Shown: piece by piece, positions 16,504 to 24,149 of the stretch
Layout of the letters: each line of letters opens with the position of its first letter
How positions within the stretch are numbered: position 1 is the first letter of the stretch
DNA from: a virus
Strand: one strand, 5' to 3'
IMG/VR virus record: IMGVR_UViG_3300045965_000036
Span: 1 to 29,898 of that record
DNA length: 29,898 nucleotides
Notes under the pieces: model-generated
What the model saw: the letters and a program-made list of their open reading frames with translations, nothing else
Told to the model about the DNA's origin: nothing
Databases searched by the model: none
Made by a program: the position numbers and the translations under genes

Positions 16504-16951
16504 AGACCTTGATCTGGCGATAGAGCTTGAAGCCAAACTCATCTTCCCAGCCCTTGTCTCCTTTACCAGTAATCAGCACGAGCTTCGTGGCCCCGTTCTT
16601 CTGAGCCCATGTCTGGATGGCTTCCATGGCCGTCTTCTGGCCATTGCCCACGCCAGGGTCAGCCTTGATCTGGAGCACGGTGGCCCAGCAGGAGGATTGG
16701 TCCATGCCAAGCTGCGCCACGGCATGACCCACCACCTGAGACTTGTCGTTGACGAGGGCCAGGACCAACTGGGTGGGGTCCCCTTGGTAGAGACGGGTCA
16801 TCACAGCCTTTGCGACGGCTTCGCTGCTGGTTTCAGGGCTCTGAGACTTAGCCGAGTCGAGCACCCGCTGGACGACGAAGGGCACCAGGAAGCCCGCTGA
16901 AGGGTCGTAGGGGTCGACCTTCGCGACAACAGCGTCGATAGGCTTAGCCAC
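16487..16951 (-). CDS. GNAT-family acetyltransferase-like protein (first of pair)
   Basis: 154 residues from GTG at 16951. A strand VVGHAVAQL is followed by ATVLQIKADPGVGNGQKTA, where the GVGNGQ segment sits where GNAT proteins have the Q/R-x-x-G-x-G/A acetyl-CoA loop. Then come helix EAIQTWAQKNGATK, strand LVLITGKG and a terminal FGFKLYR, which is typical of GNAT C-termini. The start is chosen because GGAGG lies just upstream and the overlap with the previous gene is only 8 nt; a longer frame up to 17008 has no such support. Similar GNAT-like proteins are often found near podovirus head genes; the substrate is unknown. Confidence 0.7.
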   Translation of the reverse strand: MAKPIDAVVAKVDPYDPSAGFLVPFVVQRVLDSAKSQSPETSSEAVAKAVMTRLYQGDPTQLVLALVNDKSQVVGHAVAQLGMDQSSCWATVLQIKADPGVGNGQKTAMEAIQTWAQKNGATKLVLITGKGDKGWEDEFGFKLYRQIKVCDIDL

Positions 16952-17276
16952 GCTTGCCTCCACGCCGCTCGCGGGATTCAGTGATGGCCCGCTGATCGGC
17001 CTCAGCACGCTGACGATAGGCGTCCTGAATCATCTCTTGCGTCATGGGGCGGTTGCCGAAAATCGTGTCCATCACCTCCCTCACAGCCATCGCCACTTCG
17101 GGGCCGTGGCGGCGCTCAATCTCTGTGGCAACGATGATGCGGTTGTTCATGTCGAGCATCCTCTGGTCCACGGTCTTGAACATCTCCAGGATGCTGATGT
17201 CATCATAGGATGAGCCCTCGGCCTCGGCGGTGATGACCTCGCCTGTGGCGCTCTGCTTTGACAGCGTAACCTTCAC
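16944..17276 (-). CDS. unknown helical head-region protein
   Basis: 110 residues. A short beta-like N-terminus (MKVTLSKQSATGEVITAEAE) is followed by charged helices (SYDDISILEMFKTVDQRMLDMN; EIERRHGPEVAMAVREVMDTIF) and a strongly basic, Arg-rich tail ending in RERRGGKRG. The start is GTG at 17276, overlapping the upstream stop as GTGA. It could be a head-completion or capsid-associated protein by position; I do not recognise the family. Confidence 0.7.
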   Translation of the reverse strand: MKVTLSKQSATGEVITAEAEGSSYDDISILEMFKTVDQRMLDMNNRIIVATEIERRHGPEVAMAVREVMDTIFGNRPMTQEMIQDAYRQRAEADQRAITESRERRGGKRG

Positions 17277-17686
17277 TGTTTCCCTCCAACCCGCACGCCT
17301 GGAGCTGCAGCCTCCAGAGAGCGGTCAAATGTTTCATAGGCGACTTGGTGCTTACTGTAGCTACCGGGGTGACCACCGATGATGAAGGCTCGACCGTTGC
17401 GGTCGTAGAAGTCGTTCTCCACTTCAGCAGCCTGGCTATCGTTGCCCGAAAGCTGGCGGGCCAGGTCACCACGGACCTTGATCACGCCAGGGCCATAGAC
17501 GATGCCGTTGATGTAGTGGCGGAAGCGGAGACGGATAGTGACGGGACGAGCCAGGTCCAAGGCTTCAAGACGCCTGGCCTCTTGCTCGGGGGTCAACGGC
17601 TTGACAACACGCTTGCGCTTCTTGAACTGGACAATCTCTCGCCCGCGTGCGTCGTACTTGATAACGGGTTCCTTTTTCTTTGCCAT
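17273..17686 (-). CDS. head-region protein with basic N-terminus
   Basis: 137 residues from ATG at 17686, which has AAGG seven bases upstream; a GTG at 17713 is possible but lies in a predicted hairpin. The first 40 residues are rich in Lys/Arg. The remainder, with RFRHYINGIVYGPG, VRGDLARQL and NGRAFIIGGHPGSYSKH, looks like a small mixed alpha/beta domain. Similar proteins directly follow the capsid gene in some podoviruses. The basic N-terminus could bind DNA or the capsid interior. Function not established. Confidence 0.7.
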   Translation of the reverse strand: MAKKKEPVIKYDARGREIVQFKKRKRVVKPLTPEQEARRLEALDLARPVTIRLRFRHYINGIVYGPGVIKVRGDLARQLSGNDSQAAEVENDFYDRNGRAFIIGGHPGSYSKHQVAYETFDRSLEAAAPGVRVGGKQ

Positions 17687-17699
17687 TGAGTAACCTTGT

Positions 17700-17744
17700 G
17701 CGGGGTCTTCCACAATGGGTGGGTGGACCCCGCGAGGGGTTTTT
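17700..17744. promoter_or_regulatory. two overlapping, mutually exclusive hairpins
   Basis: GCGGGGTC (17700-17707) can pair with GACCCCGC (17726-17733). ACCCC (17727-17731) can instead pair with GGGGT (17736-17740) around a GCGA loop. On the plus strand the second hairpin runs into five T residues (17740-17744), so it looks like an intrinsic terminator facing antisense to the genes. On the minus strand the structures lie between capsid and the next gene, close to its ribosome binding site. Confidence 0.5.
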
Positions 17745-17759
17745 GTGTACCTAAGAGGT

Positions 17760-17787
17760 CCTAAGGTACGAGAAGGTTGACCTTAGG
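17760..17787 (-). other. hairpin containing the capsid stop codon
   Basis: CCTAAGGT (17760-17767) and ACCTTAGG (17780-17787) form a perfect 8-bp inverted repeat with a 12-nt loop. The TAA stop of the capsid gene (17783-17785) is inside one arm. No T-run follows on the minus strand. It probably affects transcript end formation or stability at the end of the capsid gene. Confidence 0.55.
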
Positions 17788-19090
17788 CGGGGAGCATCGC
17801 GCTGTAGGCGCTGCCGGTCTCAATGCGAGCGAAAAACGTGTTGTCAAGAATCCACGATTTCCACATCACTTTGTGACCAACTTTGCGACCTTGCGCGAGA
17901 GGGTTACTCCAGGAGGAACCATCAGGAGTGATGTAGCTTTCCAGGCTCATCCCGTTCAGCTCAACACGCCCATGGCTATCCTTGCCGAAGACCCACGCGA
18001 TAAACACCTCGATCTGATCCGCCGGGGATGCCGGGGCGATGGCCTCTGTGCCCGTTGGCTCAGTCGTCTGCACCACGGTGGCGCCCGCTGCCTGGCCAGA
18101 CTTGACCAGGAAGAGGTTGCCGGTACCACCAGCAGCCGTCATGTAGATGTCATAACGGTAGTTGGTGGACGAGGGCATGACGAAGGTGAAGGACTCGTTA
18201 TTGCCGGTTGCCGCAGAGGCAATGTTGGCCGAGGGGACGCTGATCTTCCGCTGCTGGTTGGAGTTGACATCACGAGCCACGACCACAAACTTGAAGTTCG
18301 TGGCCGAGGTGATGCTGCCTCCACCATCGGTGGCGGTGATCTGTGTCTTCTCTGCCGTCGCTGCACCTGTGGTGACCGCTGGAACACCCTTGAAGACCGG
18401 GAGGAAGTTCCCCCGGAGCCATCGCACGCCCATCCACACACCAATCTCTGCCTGTTCCAGACGTCGGACATTGGCAAAGTTGCTGGCTTGCTGGAACGTG
18501 GTGTCAGTCCCCAGGACATCACCCTCTTGCTGCGGAGCCATAACCCCGCCATAGAGGCCGCCTTCAAAGGACGCTGCACCCTGAGAGCGGAGGGCGGTCG
18601 TGGTCTTGAGGATCACGGCCGTCGACAGCTTGTCAGTGGCCACGAGACCACTGCGAACAGTGACCGCAGCCGGGAAGAACACCTGGGTTCCTCCCAGCAA
18701 CATCGCACCCAGTTCCCGCTCAAACATTTCTGCCATCGCGAGACCAGACCGCTCGTTCGCGATCTGCAAGGCTGGGTGGACGGTGGTGATCTGCGCCACA
18801 TCGGTCAGCAGGACCACGAGGCCCCACTGCTCGACCGTCACGTCGACATTCTCAATCGACAGGGCTACCGCATCGGGGGGCGTCCCCTCAGTCAGGGTGG
18901 TCGTGGGCAGGGCGAGCCGCCGAGGCCTCGTCACCCGCAGAGTCTTGCTGGACCGCTGAGGGAGTTCAAAGCGGGTGGCGAACTTGCCGAGCACCATGTC
19001 GCGCTCTGCGAGTCGGTACACCTTCCGTGCGATGTGGACATTTGGAGCGTCGTTGGACAACGCTGCAAAATTTGTTACCGCATCAGGCAT
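17783..19090 (-). CDS. major capsid protein, N4-gp56 type
   Basis: 435 residues. The N-terminus (about 20-110) with LPTTTLTEGTPPDA, VTVEQWGLVVLLTDVAQ and a following helix, and the C-terminus (about 358-435) with VFIAWVFGKDSHG, NPLAQGRKVGHKVMW and FFARIETGSAY, match the layout of the N4-gp56 major capsid family, which builds the icosahedral head. About 236-358 looks like an inserted beta-sandwich (YRYDIYMTAAGGTGNLFLVK), possibly a surface-exposed decoration domain. The start is ATG at 19090 with GAGAGGTG 7 nt upstream. It lies downstream of scaffold and portal, as expected. Confidence 0.85.
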   Translation of the reverse strand: MPDAVTNFAALSNDAPNVHIARKVYRLAERDMVLGKFATRFELPQRSSKTLRVTRPRRLALPTTTLTEGTPPDAVALSIENVDVTVEQWGLVVLLTDVAQITTVHPALQIANERSGLAMAEMFERELGAMLLGGTQVFFPAAVTVRSGLVATDKLSTAVILKTTTALRSQGAASFEGGLYGGVMAPQQEGDVLGTDTTFQQASNFANVRRLEQAEIGVWMGVRWLRGNFLPVFKGVPAVTTGAATAEKTQITATDGGGSITSATNFKFVVVARDVNSNQQRKISVPSANIASAATGNNESFTFVMPSSTNYRYDIYMTAAGGTGNLFLVKSGQAAGATVVQTTEPTGTEAIAPASPADQIEVFIAWVFGKDSHGRVELNGMSLESYITPDGSSWSNPLAQGRKVGHKVMWKSWILDNTFFARIETGSAYSAMLPA

Positions 19091-19205
19091 TCATTTTCAC
19101 CTCTCTCTGTTGACAGTCTCAGGACTCAATCCCCATCATCCCTGTGGCCCATTGCCTAGGGGTGAGAGGGTCTGCTGACCGCTCAGCGTGTCACAGCCTT
19201 CACGG

Positions 19206-19346
19206 TCAAGGTGCTTGGTGCTCGTAGGAAGCAGGATGTGAGGACCCATGCATCTTCCAGCCTGCCTCCACTTCGATATGCCGGGCCTGGGAGCATCCAA
19301 CCAGGAGAAGCATCAGCAGAATCGCCACATGAATCAGTGCCCTCAC
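19206..19346 (-). CDS. tiny predicted lipoprotein
   Basis: A 46-codon frame in the 260-nt gap between the scaffold and capsid genes. From GTG at 19346 it reads (M)RALIHVAILLMLLLVGC, which is a positively charged start, a hydrophobic core and a lipobox LVGC with Cys at residue 18. A 28-residue mature remainder follows. The GTG lies 4 nt after the scaffold TAA; AAAGGA directly adjoins it, so initiation is either by coupling or at a second GTG (19328). It could be a superinfection-exclusion lipoprotein or an outer-membrane spanin-like peptide. It is recognised only from the lipobox pattern. Confidence 0.5.
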   Translation of the reverse strand: MRALIHVAILLMLLLVGCSQARHIEVEAGWKMHGSSHPASYEHQAP

Positions 19347-19350
19347 TCCT

Positions 19351-19929
19351 TTAGAAGGGGACGTTCTTCAGTGCATTCTCTAGCTCTTCGTCAGTGGCAT
19401 CGATAGCCGCCTTCATGGGCTGTCCAGGAGAACGGGTGAGGCCAGGACCCAGCATCGTGTTGTTCCGGGCTCTGGAGGCCGCGTCCTGGCGCTCCTTCAT
19501 GGTCTTCTCAAGCAACTGGTCAAACAGCTCGCTGCCCCGCAGGTAGCTCCAGGCCTGCTCACGAGTGATGGGGCGTCCCCGGTTGGCCTGATCCATGACT
19601 ACTTCCTCGATACGCTGGCGAAAGGGGGCGGCTTCAGGGCGGTTGGGGTAGAAGACTGCGGCATCAGCCGCCAGTTCAGCCTTGAGGTTGAGAAACTGGG
19701 CGATGGGAGCCAGGTACGGGGCCAAGACATCCCTGAGCGGGTCAGGCTGCGGCTGCTGCTGAGGCACTGGGACGTATTGGGGCTGGGGCCGGTACTGCTG
19801 AAGACCCTGCTGAACAGCCGTGGTGACGTGCTCTTGGAGAGCTTTCGGGTCATACTGCGGCTGCTGCGGTGCCTGAGCAGGCTGTTCAGCAGGCTGGTCT
19901 ACATCAGTTCCCTGAAATTCGTCAGACAT
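19351..19929 (-). CDS. scaffolding protein candidate
   Basis: 192 residues. The N-terminal third is Gln/Pro-rich (PAQAPQQPQYD; QYVPVPQQQPQPDP). The rest is helical and charged: LRDVLAPYLAPIAQFLNLKAELAA, FRQRIEEVVMDQANRG, LFDQLLEKTMKERQDAASRARN. It lies between portal and capsid, the usual position for the scaffold that directs procapsid assembly, and its Gln-rich, helical make-up fits. The start is ATG at 19929 with GAGGT about 9 nt upstream. Confidence 0.65.
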   Translation of the reverse strand: MSDEFQGTDVDQPAEQPAQAPQQPQYDPKALQEHVTTAVQQGLQQYRPQPQYVPVPQQQPQPDPLRDVLAPYLAPIAQFLNLKAELAADAAVFYPNRPEAAPFRQRIEEVVMDQANRGRPITREQAWSYLRGSELFDQLLEKTMKERQDAASRARNNTMLGPGLTRSPGQPMKAAIDATDEELENALKNVPF

Positions 19930-20018
19930 TCAAATGTGACCTCATAGTCCAAAATAGATACGAGGGGTCCCAGCAGTGCGGGCCCTCCAGCCTGTGTCGG
20001 GGCAAGCTGGACACCGGT

Positions 20019-20056
20019 GGGCCCCTCGCTGTCACGCGAGGCCCTTGGCGAGGGCC
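20019..20056. other. competing hairpins between portal-side gene and scaffold
   Basis: GGGCCCCTCGC (20019-20029) can pair with GCGAGGCCC (20036-20044) or with GCGAGGGCC (20048-20056), each with a small bulge, so only one can form. They lie in the 143-nt gap before the scaffold gene. There is no T-run on the minus strand. Possible processing or attenuation site. Confidence 0.45.
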
Positions 20057-20072
20057 TTAACTATGGATACTG

Positions 20073-20264
20073 CTATTCCTGGTCGGTATTGTCAAGAATG
20101 AGGGGGAGGCCTGGTAGCTCGTTCAAGAGAGCCCTGTAGACCTTGGCCTCAGCCTGCAAGCGATACAGTTGGGGGAGTTCAGCGTCCTCCATCTCGGTGT
20201 GGGCCACCATGAGACCCTTTTCGAGGCATTGCTTGATCTCTAGCCAGGTGGGATGCCTTGTCAC
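20073..20264 (-). CDS. small head-region protein
   Basis: 63 residues, helical and acidic: RHPTWLEIKQCLEKGL, LPQLYRLQAEAKVYRALLNELPGLP. Short proteins of this build often lie next to portal genes. The start is GTG at 20264, overlapping the portal stop as GTGA, which implies coupled translation. Function unknown. Confidence 0.7.
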   Translation of the reverse strand: MTRHPTWLEIKQCLEKGLMVAHTEMEDAELPQLYRLQAEAKVYRALLNELPGLPLILDNTDQE

Positions 20265-22132
20265 GGGCCTACCCTTTCCAAGTTAGCCCGGTTCATCCGC
20301 TGCTCAACCTGTGCCGCATTGGCCCCTGGGCCCGCTGGGGGTCCCGGAGGTCCTCCTGGGGGCGGGGGGCCAGCCTGATTGACCATCTGCTGGGCCTGGA
20401 CCTGCTGCATCTGGGGGGTCATGGGCATGATGATCTGCTCCACGCCGCGCTCGCCCATGCCGTCACGCCACATGCGCTTGATGAAGAGAGGCCAGTTAAT
20501 CATGACCCCCTGCTTATTAAGCAGGGGCTCCACTTTGGCGATGCCCTGGGCGGCAGCGTTCATCTGCTGGGCGAGGGCCTTCATCTCTTGGGCCTGCTGG
20601 CTGCCAACCCATACCAGGTCCCAGTTGCCCTCTAGCTCTCTAACGTCAATCGTCTTCGCTGGGTAATACTGGGTGCCTGGGATTCTCATGATCTGCACCG
20701 GGGGGATGAAGAGCACAGAGAGCCTGTGCAAGCGAGCCAGCAGAGGAGTCAGAATCTCTGTTTCGATGATCTCGCAGGCATCCTTGATGTCGGCGGCTGC
20801 CAAGGTGATGAGGCTGTTGACCGCTTGCGTGCCCCTGGGAAGCCCTCGGGTGGGCTGGCCTTCCAGCATCCTGGGGCTGGCACCCAGTACATCGATCATC
20901 TGGAGGGTGTTCCCTTGGGCCCTGAGGGAGCTGGTGTAGGTGTCGGGCAGCTCAATTGGAACCACGCTCTGTTTGGGGTTCTGGATGATCCACTTCTTCC
21001 GGTAGCCAAAGACAAACTGATCTGAGCGGTTTCCACCCATCGAGGGGTCGAGAGCGATCGGGGGGAAGGCGGTGGTGGCCCGGGCTTCCTCACCCTGGTT
21101 CACTTGGTCGTTATAGAGAATTTGGAGGGGCTCAAGGTCGCTCATGAGGCCCAAGGTGTACTGCTCGCCTGCCATCGGGGAGGCCTGGGCCAGGAAGTAA
21201 GGAATCTCGGGAAACTCACTCATGTTGACCCGGACACACAGGGGGCTCTTGGGGACGTTCCACACAAGCCACACTTGAACCAGTTGACCGGTTTCCATGT
21301 AGAACCAGACTTCAGTCAAGCTGATGAACTTCTGGGGGGCTGCGGTGGGGACAGGGGAGCCCTGGGTATCGATGGCCGCCCCGGTCATGCTCGAAGGGTT
21401 GGGGAAGCCTTGATACTGCATCCGCATGGTGATGTGGTGGGGCCAGACGGGGTTACCCACTTCATCCTGGGGGATAGGGTCACAGAGGCCGCTGACAGCC
21501 ATCGAGTTGTAGTGGTTGAGAGGCACCATGGAATCTTCGAACACCATGACCGCATCCTCAATATTGCTGACCGTCTCAGGCCACACGTAGAAGCTGAAGG
21601 GGTCCACGGTGCGGGCAGTGGGCCAAATCTCTTCCAGGGGGCCCTGGACACCGGCATAGTCGACCTGCTGCTGGGAGACCATGACACCGGCCTTCACGAT
21701 GCCTCGGCCGAAGATGCAGAAGGAGCGGCTGACTTCAGCCACCAGGCGCCTGATCTTGAGCCTCCGACGGAGGATATAGCTCATGTACGCCCGTACCGCG
21801 TCAGCCCGGAGACCTGCTTGGGGGTTGCCCTCATCGCCGGGGTAGCATTCGAAGAAATCGCTGGACGGGAGCATCATCTGGACCATCCGGTTGACGAATC
21901 GGTTGGTCGAGCGACGGGCGACAGGGATGTAGTAGTCAAAGGACTCGCTGCGGAACTTCTTGCGCTCTGGGCGCACCTCGGCCTTGTACGCGGCGTCACA
22001 GTAGAGCCATTTCTCTTCCAGCAGGCGCCTACGACTCCGAATGCTCACGATGGGCCCCGCCAGCCGCCTAGAAACCTCTTCCTTCTGTTCGGGGTTGAAG
22101 GGTTGGGGCAGCGAGGGGTCAATCAGGTTCAT
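20261..22132 (-). CDS. portal protein
   Basis: 623 residues. The N-terminal part (about 40-130) has RRRLLEEKWLYCDAAYK, FRSESFDYYIPVARRSTNRF and MLPSSDFFEC, and a helical core follows with FGRGIVKAGV, the layout of podovirus (N4/SU10-like) portals. The centre contains LMSDLEPLQILYNDQVNQGEE, a portal stem-like helix. The C-terminus (about 560-623) is Gln/Pro/Gly-rich and disordered. Portals form the dodecameric DNA gate at one capsid vertex. It lies directly after terminase, overlapping it by 4 nt (ATGA). Confidence 0.85.
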   Translation of the reverse strand: MNLIDPSLPQPFNPEQKEEVSRRLAGPIVSIRSRRRLLEEKWLYCDAAYKAEVRPERKKFRSESFDYYIPVARRSTNRFVNRMVQMMLPSSDFFECYPGDEGNPQAGLRADAVRAYMSYILRRRLKIRRLVAEVSRSFCIFGRGIVKAGVMVSQQQVDYAGVQGPLEEIWPTARTVDPFSFYVWPETVSNIEDAVMVFEDSMVPLNHYNSMAVSGLCDPIPQDEVGNPVWPHHITMRMQYQGFPNPSSMTGAAIDTQGSPVPTAAPQKFISLTEVWFYMETGQLVQVWLVWNVPKSPLCVRVNMSEFPEIPYFLAQASPMAGEQYTLGLMSDLEPLQILYNDQVNQGEEARATTAFPPIALDPSMGGNRSDQFVFGYRKKWIIQNPKQSVVPIELPDTYTSSLRAQGNTLQMIDVLGASPRMLEGQPTRGLPRGTQAVNSLITLAAADIKDACEIIETEILTPLLARLHRLSVLFIPPVQIMRIPGTQYYPAKTIDVRELEGNWDLVWVGSQQAQEMKALAQQMNAAAQGIAKVEPLLNKQGVMINWPLFIKRMWRDGMGERGVEQIIMPMTPQMQQVQAQQMVNQAGPPPPGGPPGPPAGPGANAAQVEQRMNRANLERVGP

Positions 22133-23619
22133 GCGGGAGTCATTCCCTTGATCTTCGAGATTTCGGCAATCATTTGGTCTTCAGAAGGGTAGGGGTCCAT
22201 CCATTCCCAGGGCTGGGCATGCCGATGAGAGGACGCTGGCGCGTACTCCCTGGCGTCGTCAAACCCCAAGACTTCTCGCCGCAGATAGTTCCAAATCGCA
22301 TAGCGGGCGCTGTCACAGATGTCGTCATAGAAGCCATCCTTCACCGGCTTGTCTGAGGGCCTGTTGGGAGGGCAGTGATAGCCCCCAAGCCATCCATCGA
22401 TCAGGTGACGGCACCTGCGGTGAACTGACACCAGATACTGACCACATTTGCACTTTGGCTTCTCCAGTTGAGTGCGGATGAAGTCCAGAGAGGGGTCAAT
22501 GTCGAAGAGTCGGGTGTAGCGCCAGCTATAGCCCCTGGAAAGGCCCAAGCGAAGGATGGGGCCCGGACCGCGCTCATTCACGGAGGCCCCAGCCCCGTCA
22601 CCGGCTTCCAGGATCATGTGTTTCTGAAAATCGGGAAAGAGTTGCCTCGTGAGCCCTTCGACCAGGTCTGCGAAGCCCTCGGTTTCGATTTCTTGGGCAT
22701 CCAGCTCGGCGTAGGTGAACCAGTGAGGCTCATTCTGTCGGCAGCGGACGATTTGGTGCCAAGTGACGGCAGGGTGGCGGAATCCGAAGTCCCAGCCTCG
22801 GATGAGGGGGACTCGCGGGTCAGGATCAGCAAAGCCAACATGATGCTCAGGCTTAAACTGAGGCATAACAGGAGGCCCATCAGAAATGAAGCCATAATCA
22901 CCATCCACGACACGTTTGGCCTCCGCTTTCGAGTGGGTGGCGACCAGATCGTCCAGGTAGCCAGAGGGAAGGTGCGGATTCTCCTTGGTGGCCGACTTGA
23001 TGAGGTGATAGGTCGACTTACCAAGGGTCTTGAAGCCCTCTTCCAGGCCAAAGAGCCTCGCAATCCAGTGGCGGTCGGTCGGGGGGTTGGTGGTCAAGAT
23101 TCCTTTGAGGTATCGGCCCGCGTGGGGCAGCCGCAGGCGGCTGACGAGGCCTTTGAAGGTCTGCTCAGGCTCCTCTTGAGCCTCATCCACGTAGAACCAG
23201 CCAAAGTCCTGCCCCAACCAGCGGCCCAGGTTTTGAGACTCTCGCGCCACAACTTCAGAGCCATTAGGGAAGACAAATTTATGCGGAAAACGGTCACGGT
23301 TTTCCAGGCCCGTGTACTCGACCTGTGCCCCATGCAGCATTTGCAGCCATTTATCCAGTGTGGAGTCATGCAGCTTAGGGTTAGAGCGGCGAACGATAAC
23401 CCCCCGGTTGTGAGGGATAGACAGAGTGAGGGCCAGAGCCAATGCACATGCCGGTACCGTCTTCCCTGACCCATATCCCCCGATGAGACAGACATACTTG
23501 GCAGAAGAATCGATGAGAGCCTGTTGATGACGGAGTACGTGCTTATGCTTGCCTCTCTGAGGGCAGGATTCAACCGTGCAGGTCGGAAAGAGGGCTTCAA
23601 CACCCAGGCTAGCCGCCAT
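22129..23619 (-). CDS. terL: terminase large subunit
   Basis: 496 residues. The ATPase domain has Walker A GGYGSGKT (47-54), Walker B WFYVDEAQE (141-149) and a coupling motif TTNPP (176-180). The nuclease domain has RGWDFG (Asp277), EAGDGAGA (Asp341) and YDDICDSARY (Asp432/Asp433) as candidate metal-binding acids. Two Cys/His groups stand out: C14/C19/H25/H27 at the N-terminus and C390, C392, H400, C403, H404, H415 and C416 inside the nuclease half. The enzyme pumps and cuts DNA at the portal. The start is ATG at 23619, overlapping the upstream gene by 11 nt. Confidence 0.93.
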   Translation of the reverse strand: MAASLGVEALFPTCTVESCPQRGKHKHVLRHQQALIDSSAKYVCLIGGYGSGKTVPACALALALTLSIPHNRGVIVRRSNPKLHDSTLDKWLQMLHGAQVEYTGLENRDRFPHKFVFPNGSEVVARESQNLGRWLGQDFGWFYVDEAQEEPEQTFKGLVSRLRLPHAGRYLKGILTTNPPTDRHWIARLFGLEEGFKTLGKSTYHLIKSATKENPHLPSGYLDDLVATHSKAEAKRVVDGDYGFISDGPPVMPQFKPEHHVGFADPDPRVPLIRGWDFGFRHPAVTWHQIVRCRQNEPHWFTYAELDAQEIETEGFADLVEGLTRQLFPDFQKHMILEAGDGAGASVNERGPGPILRLGLSRGYSWRYTRLFDIDPSLDFIRTQLEKPKCKCGQYLVSVHRRCRHLIDGWLGGYHCPPNRPSDKPVKDGFYDDICDSARYAIWNYLRREVLGFDDAREYAPASSHRHAQPWEWMDPYPSEDQMIAEISKIKGMTPA

Positions 23620-23923
23620 CGTTCACTTCGCGCCACTCAGCAAACTCAACAGGCAGCGCAATCTGCCCAACCTTGACCAGCTTCGAGACCATACCAGCAG
23701 GGAGGCTGCTGCGGAGGCGCGTGTCCCGATTGGCGAAGAATTCTCCAGCCACCTGAACCTGCTCATCGTCAGCCTTCTCTACGACGCCAAAGGTGACGGC
23801 GGGGATGGGGCTCAGGGGGCGCTTGGCTTCATCAGGGGTGGCGATGGCGTCAACCCAGAAGACGGCATAGATATCGATGCAGGGCTTACGGGGAGTCTTC
23901 TTCTTAGGCCTGCTCTTTGCCAT
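23609..23923 (-). CDS. unknown protein upstream of terminase
   Basis: 104 residues. A Lys/Arg-rich N-terminus (MAKSRPKKKTPRK) is followed by a compact domain with IYAVFWVDAIATPDE, VTFGVVEKADDEQVQVAGEFF and VGQIALPVEFAEW. It overlaps both neighbours (20 nt with the 81-residue gene, 11 nt with terminase). The basic tail could bind DNA. A role in packaging is suggested only by position. Confidence 0.65.
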   Translation of the reverse strand: MAKSRPKKKTPRKPCIDIYAVFWVDAIATPDEAKRPLSPIPAVTFGVVEKADDEQVQVAGEFFANRDTRLRSSLPAGMVSKLVKVGQIALPVEFAEWREVNDGG

Positions 23924-24149
23924 GAGTCTCTTGAAGAGTGAAATTCGTTAACGTGGGGGCTGGCGCACCCTTGGGAGGGCTGAAAGACGCCAGCCACTGG
24001 AAGAGGCGGATGCACTCGCCGTCCGTGAGCTTGATCTGGCGGCCATTGGGGAGGCTGGAGGCCCCTTCCTTCATGAGCGTTGAGAGATGCTCCCAGGCGT
24101 CCTTGACCAATGTTTGGCCATGCTCGTTATAGCGGCGCTCGACAGCCAC
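23904..24149 (-). CDS. small protein, possible small-terminase candidate
   Basis: 81 residues, helical at the N-terminus (QTLVKDAWEHLSTLMKEG) and then GRQIKLTDGECIRLFQWLASF. No recognised small-terminase gene is seen elsewhere, and this gene lies two upstream of the large subunit, so it is a weak candidate. It is shorter than typical TerS proteins and no helix-turn-helix could be verified. The start is GTG at 24149 directly after the previous TAA, with GGGGG upstream. Confidence 0.55.
   Translation of the reverse strand: MAVERRYNEHGQTLVKDAWEHLSTLMKEGASSLPNGRQIKLTDGECIRLFQWLASFSPPKGAPAPTLTNFTLQETHGKEQA

Noticed and set aside
19069-19085. GCAAAATTTG near the capsid start as a third stop-codon-type hairpin
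   Set aside because: It lies at a gene start and does not form the 5-bulge-4-loop-3 structure.
21104-22192. 362-codon open frame on the plus strand opposite the portal gene
   Set aside because: Antisense shadow of a well-supported portal gene; low-stop antisense frames are expected in GC-rich DNA.
22468-23469. 333-codon open frame on the plus strand opposite terminase
   Set aside because: Antisense shadow; the terminase motifs on the minus strand are unmistakable.
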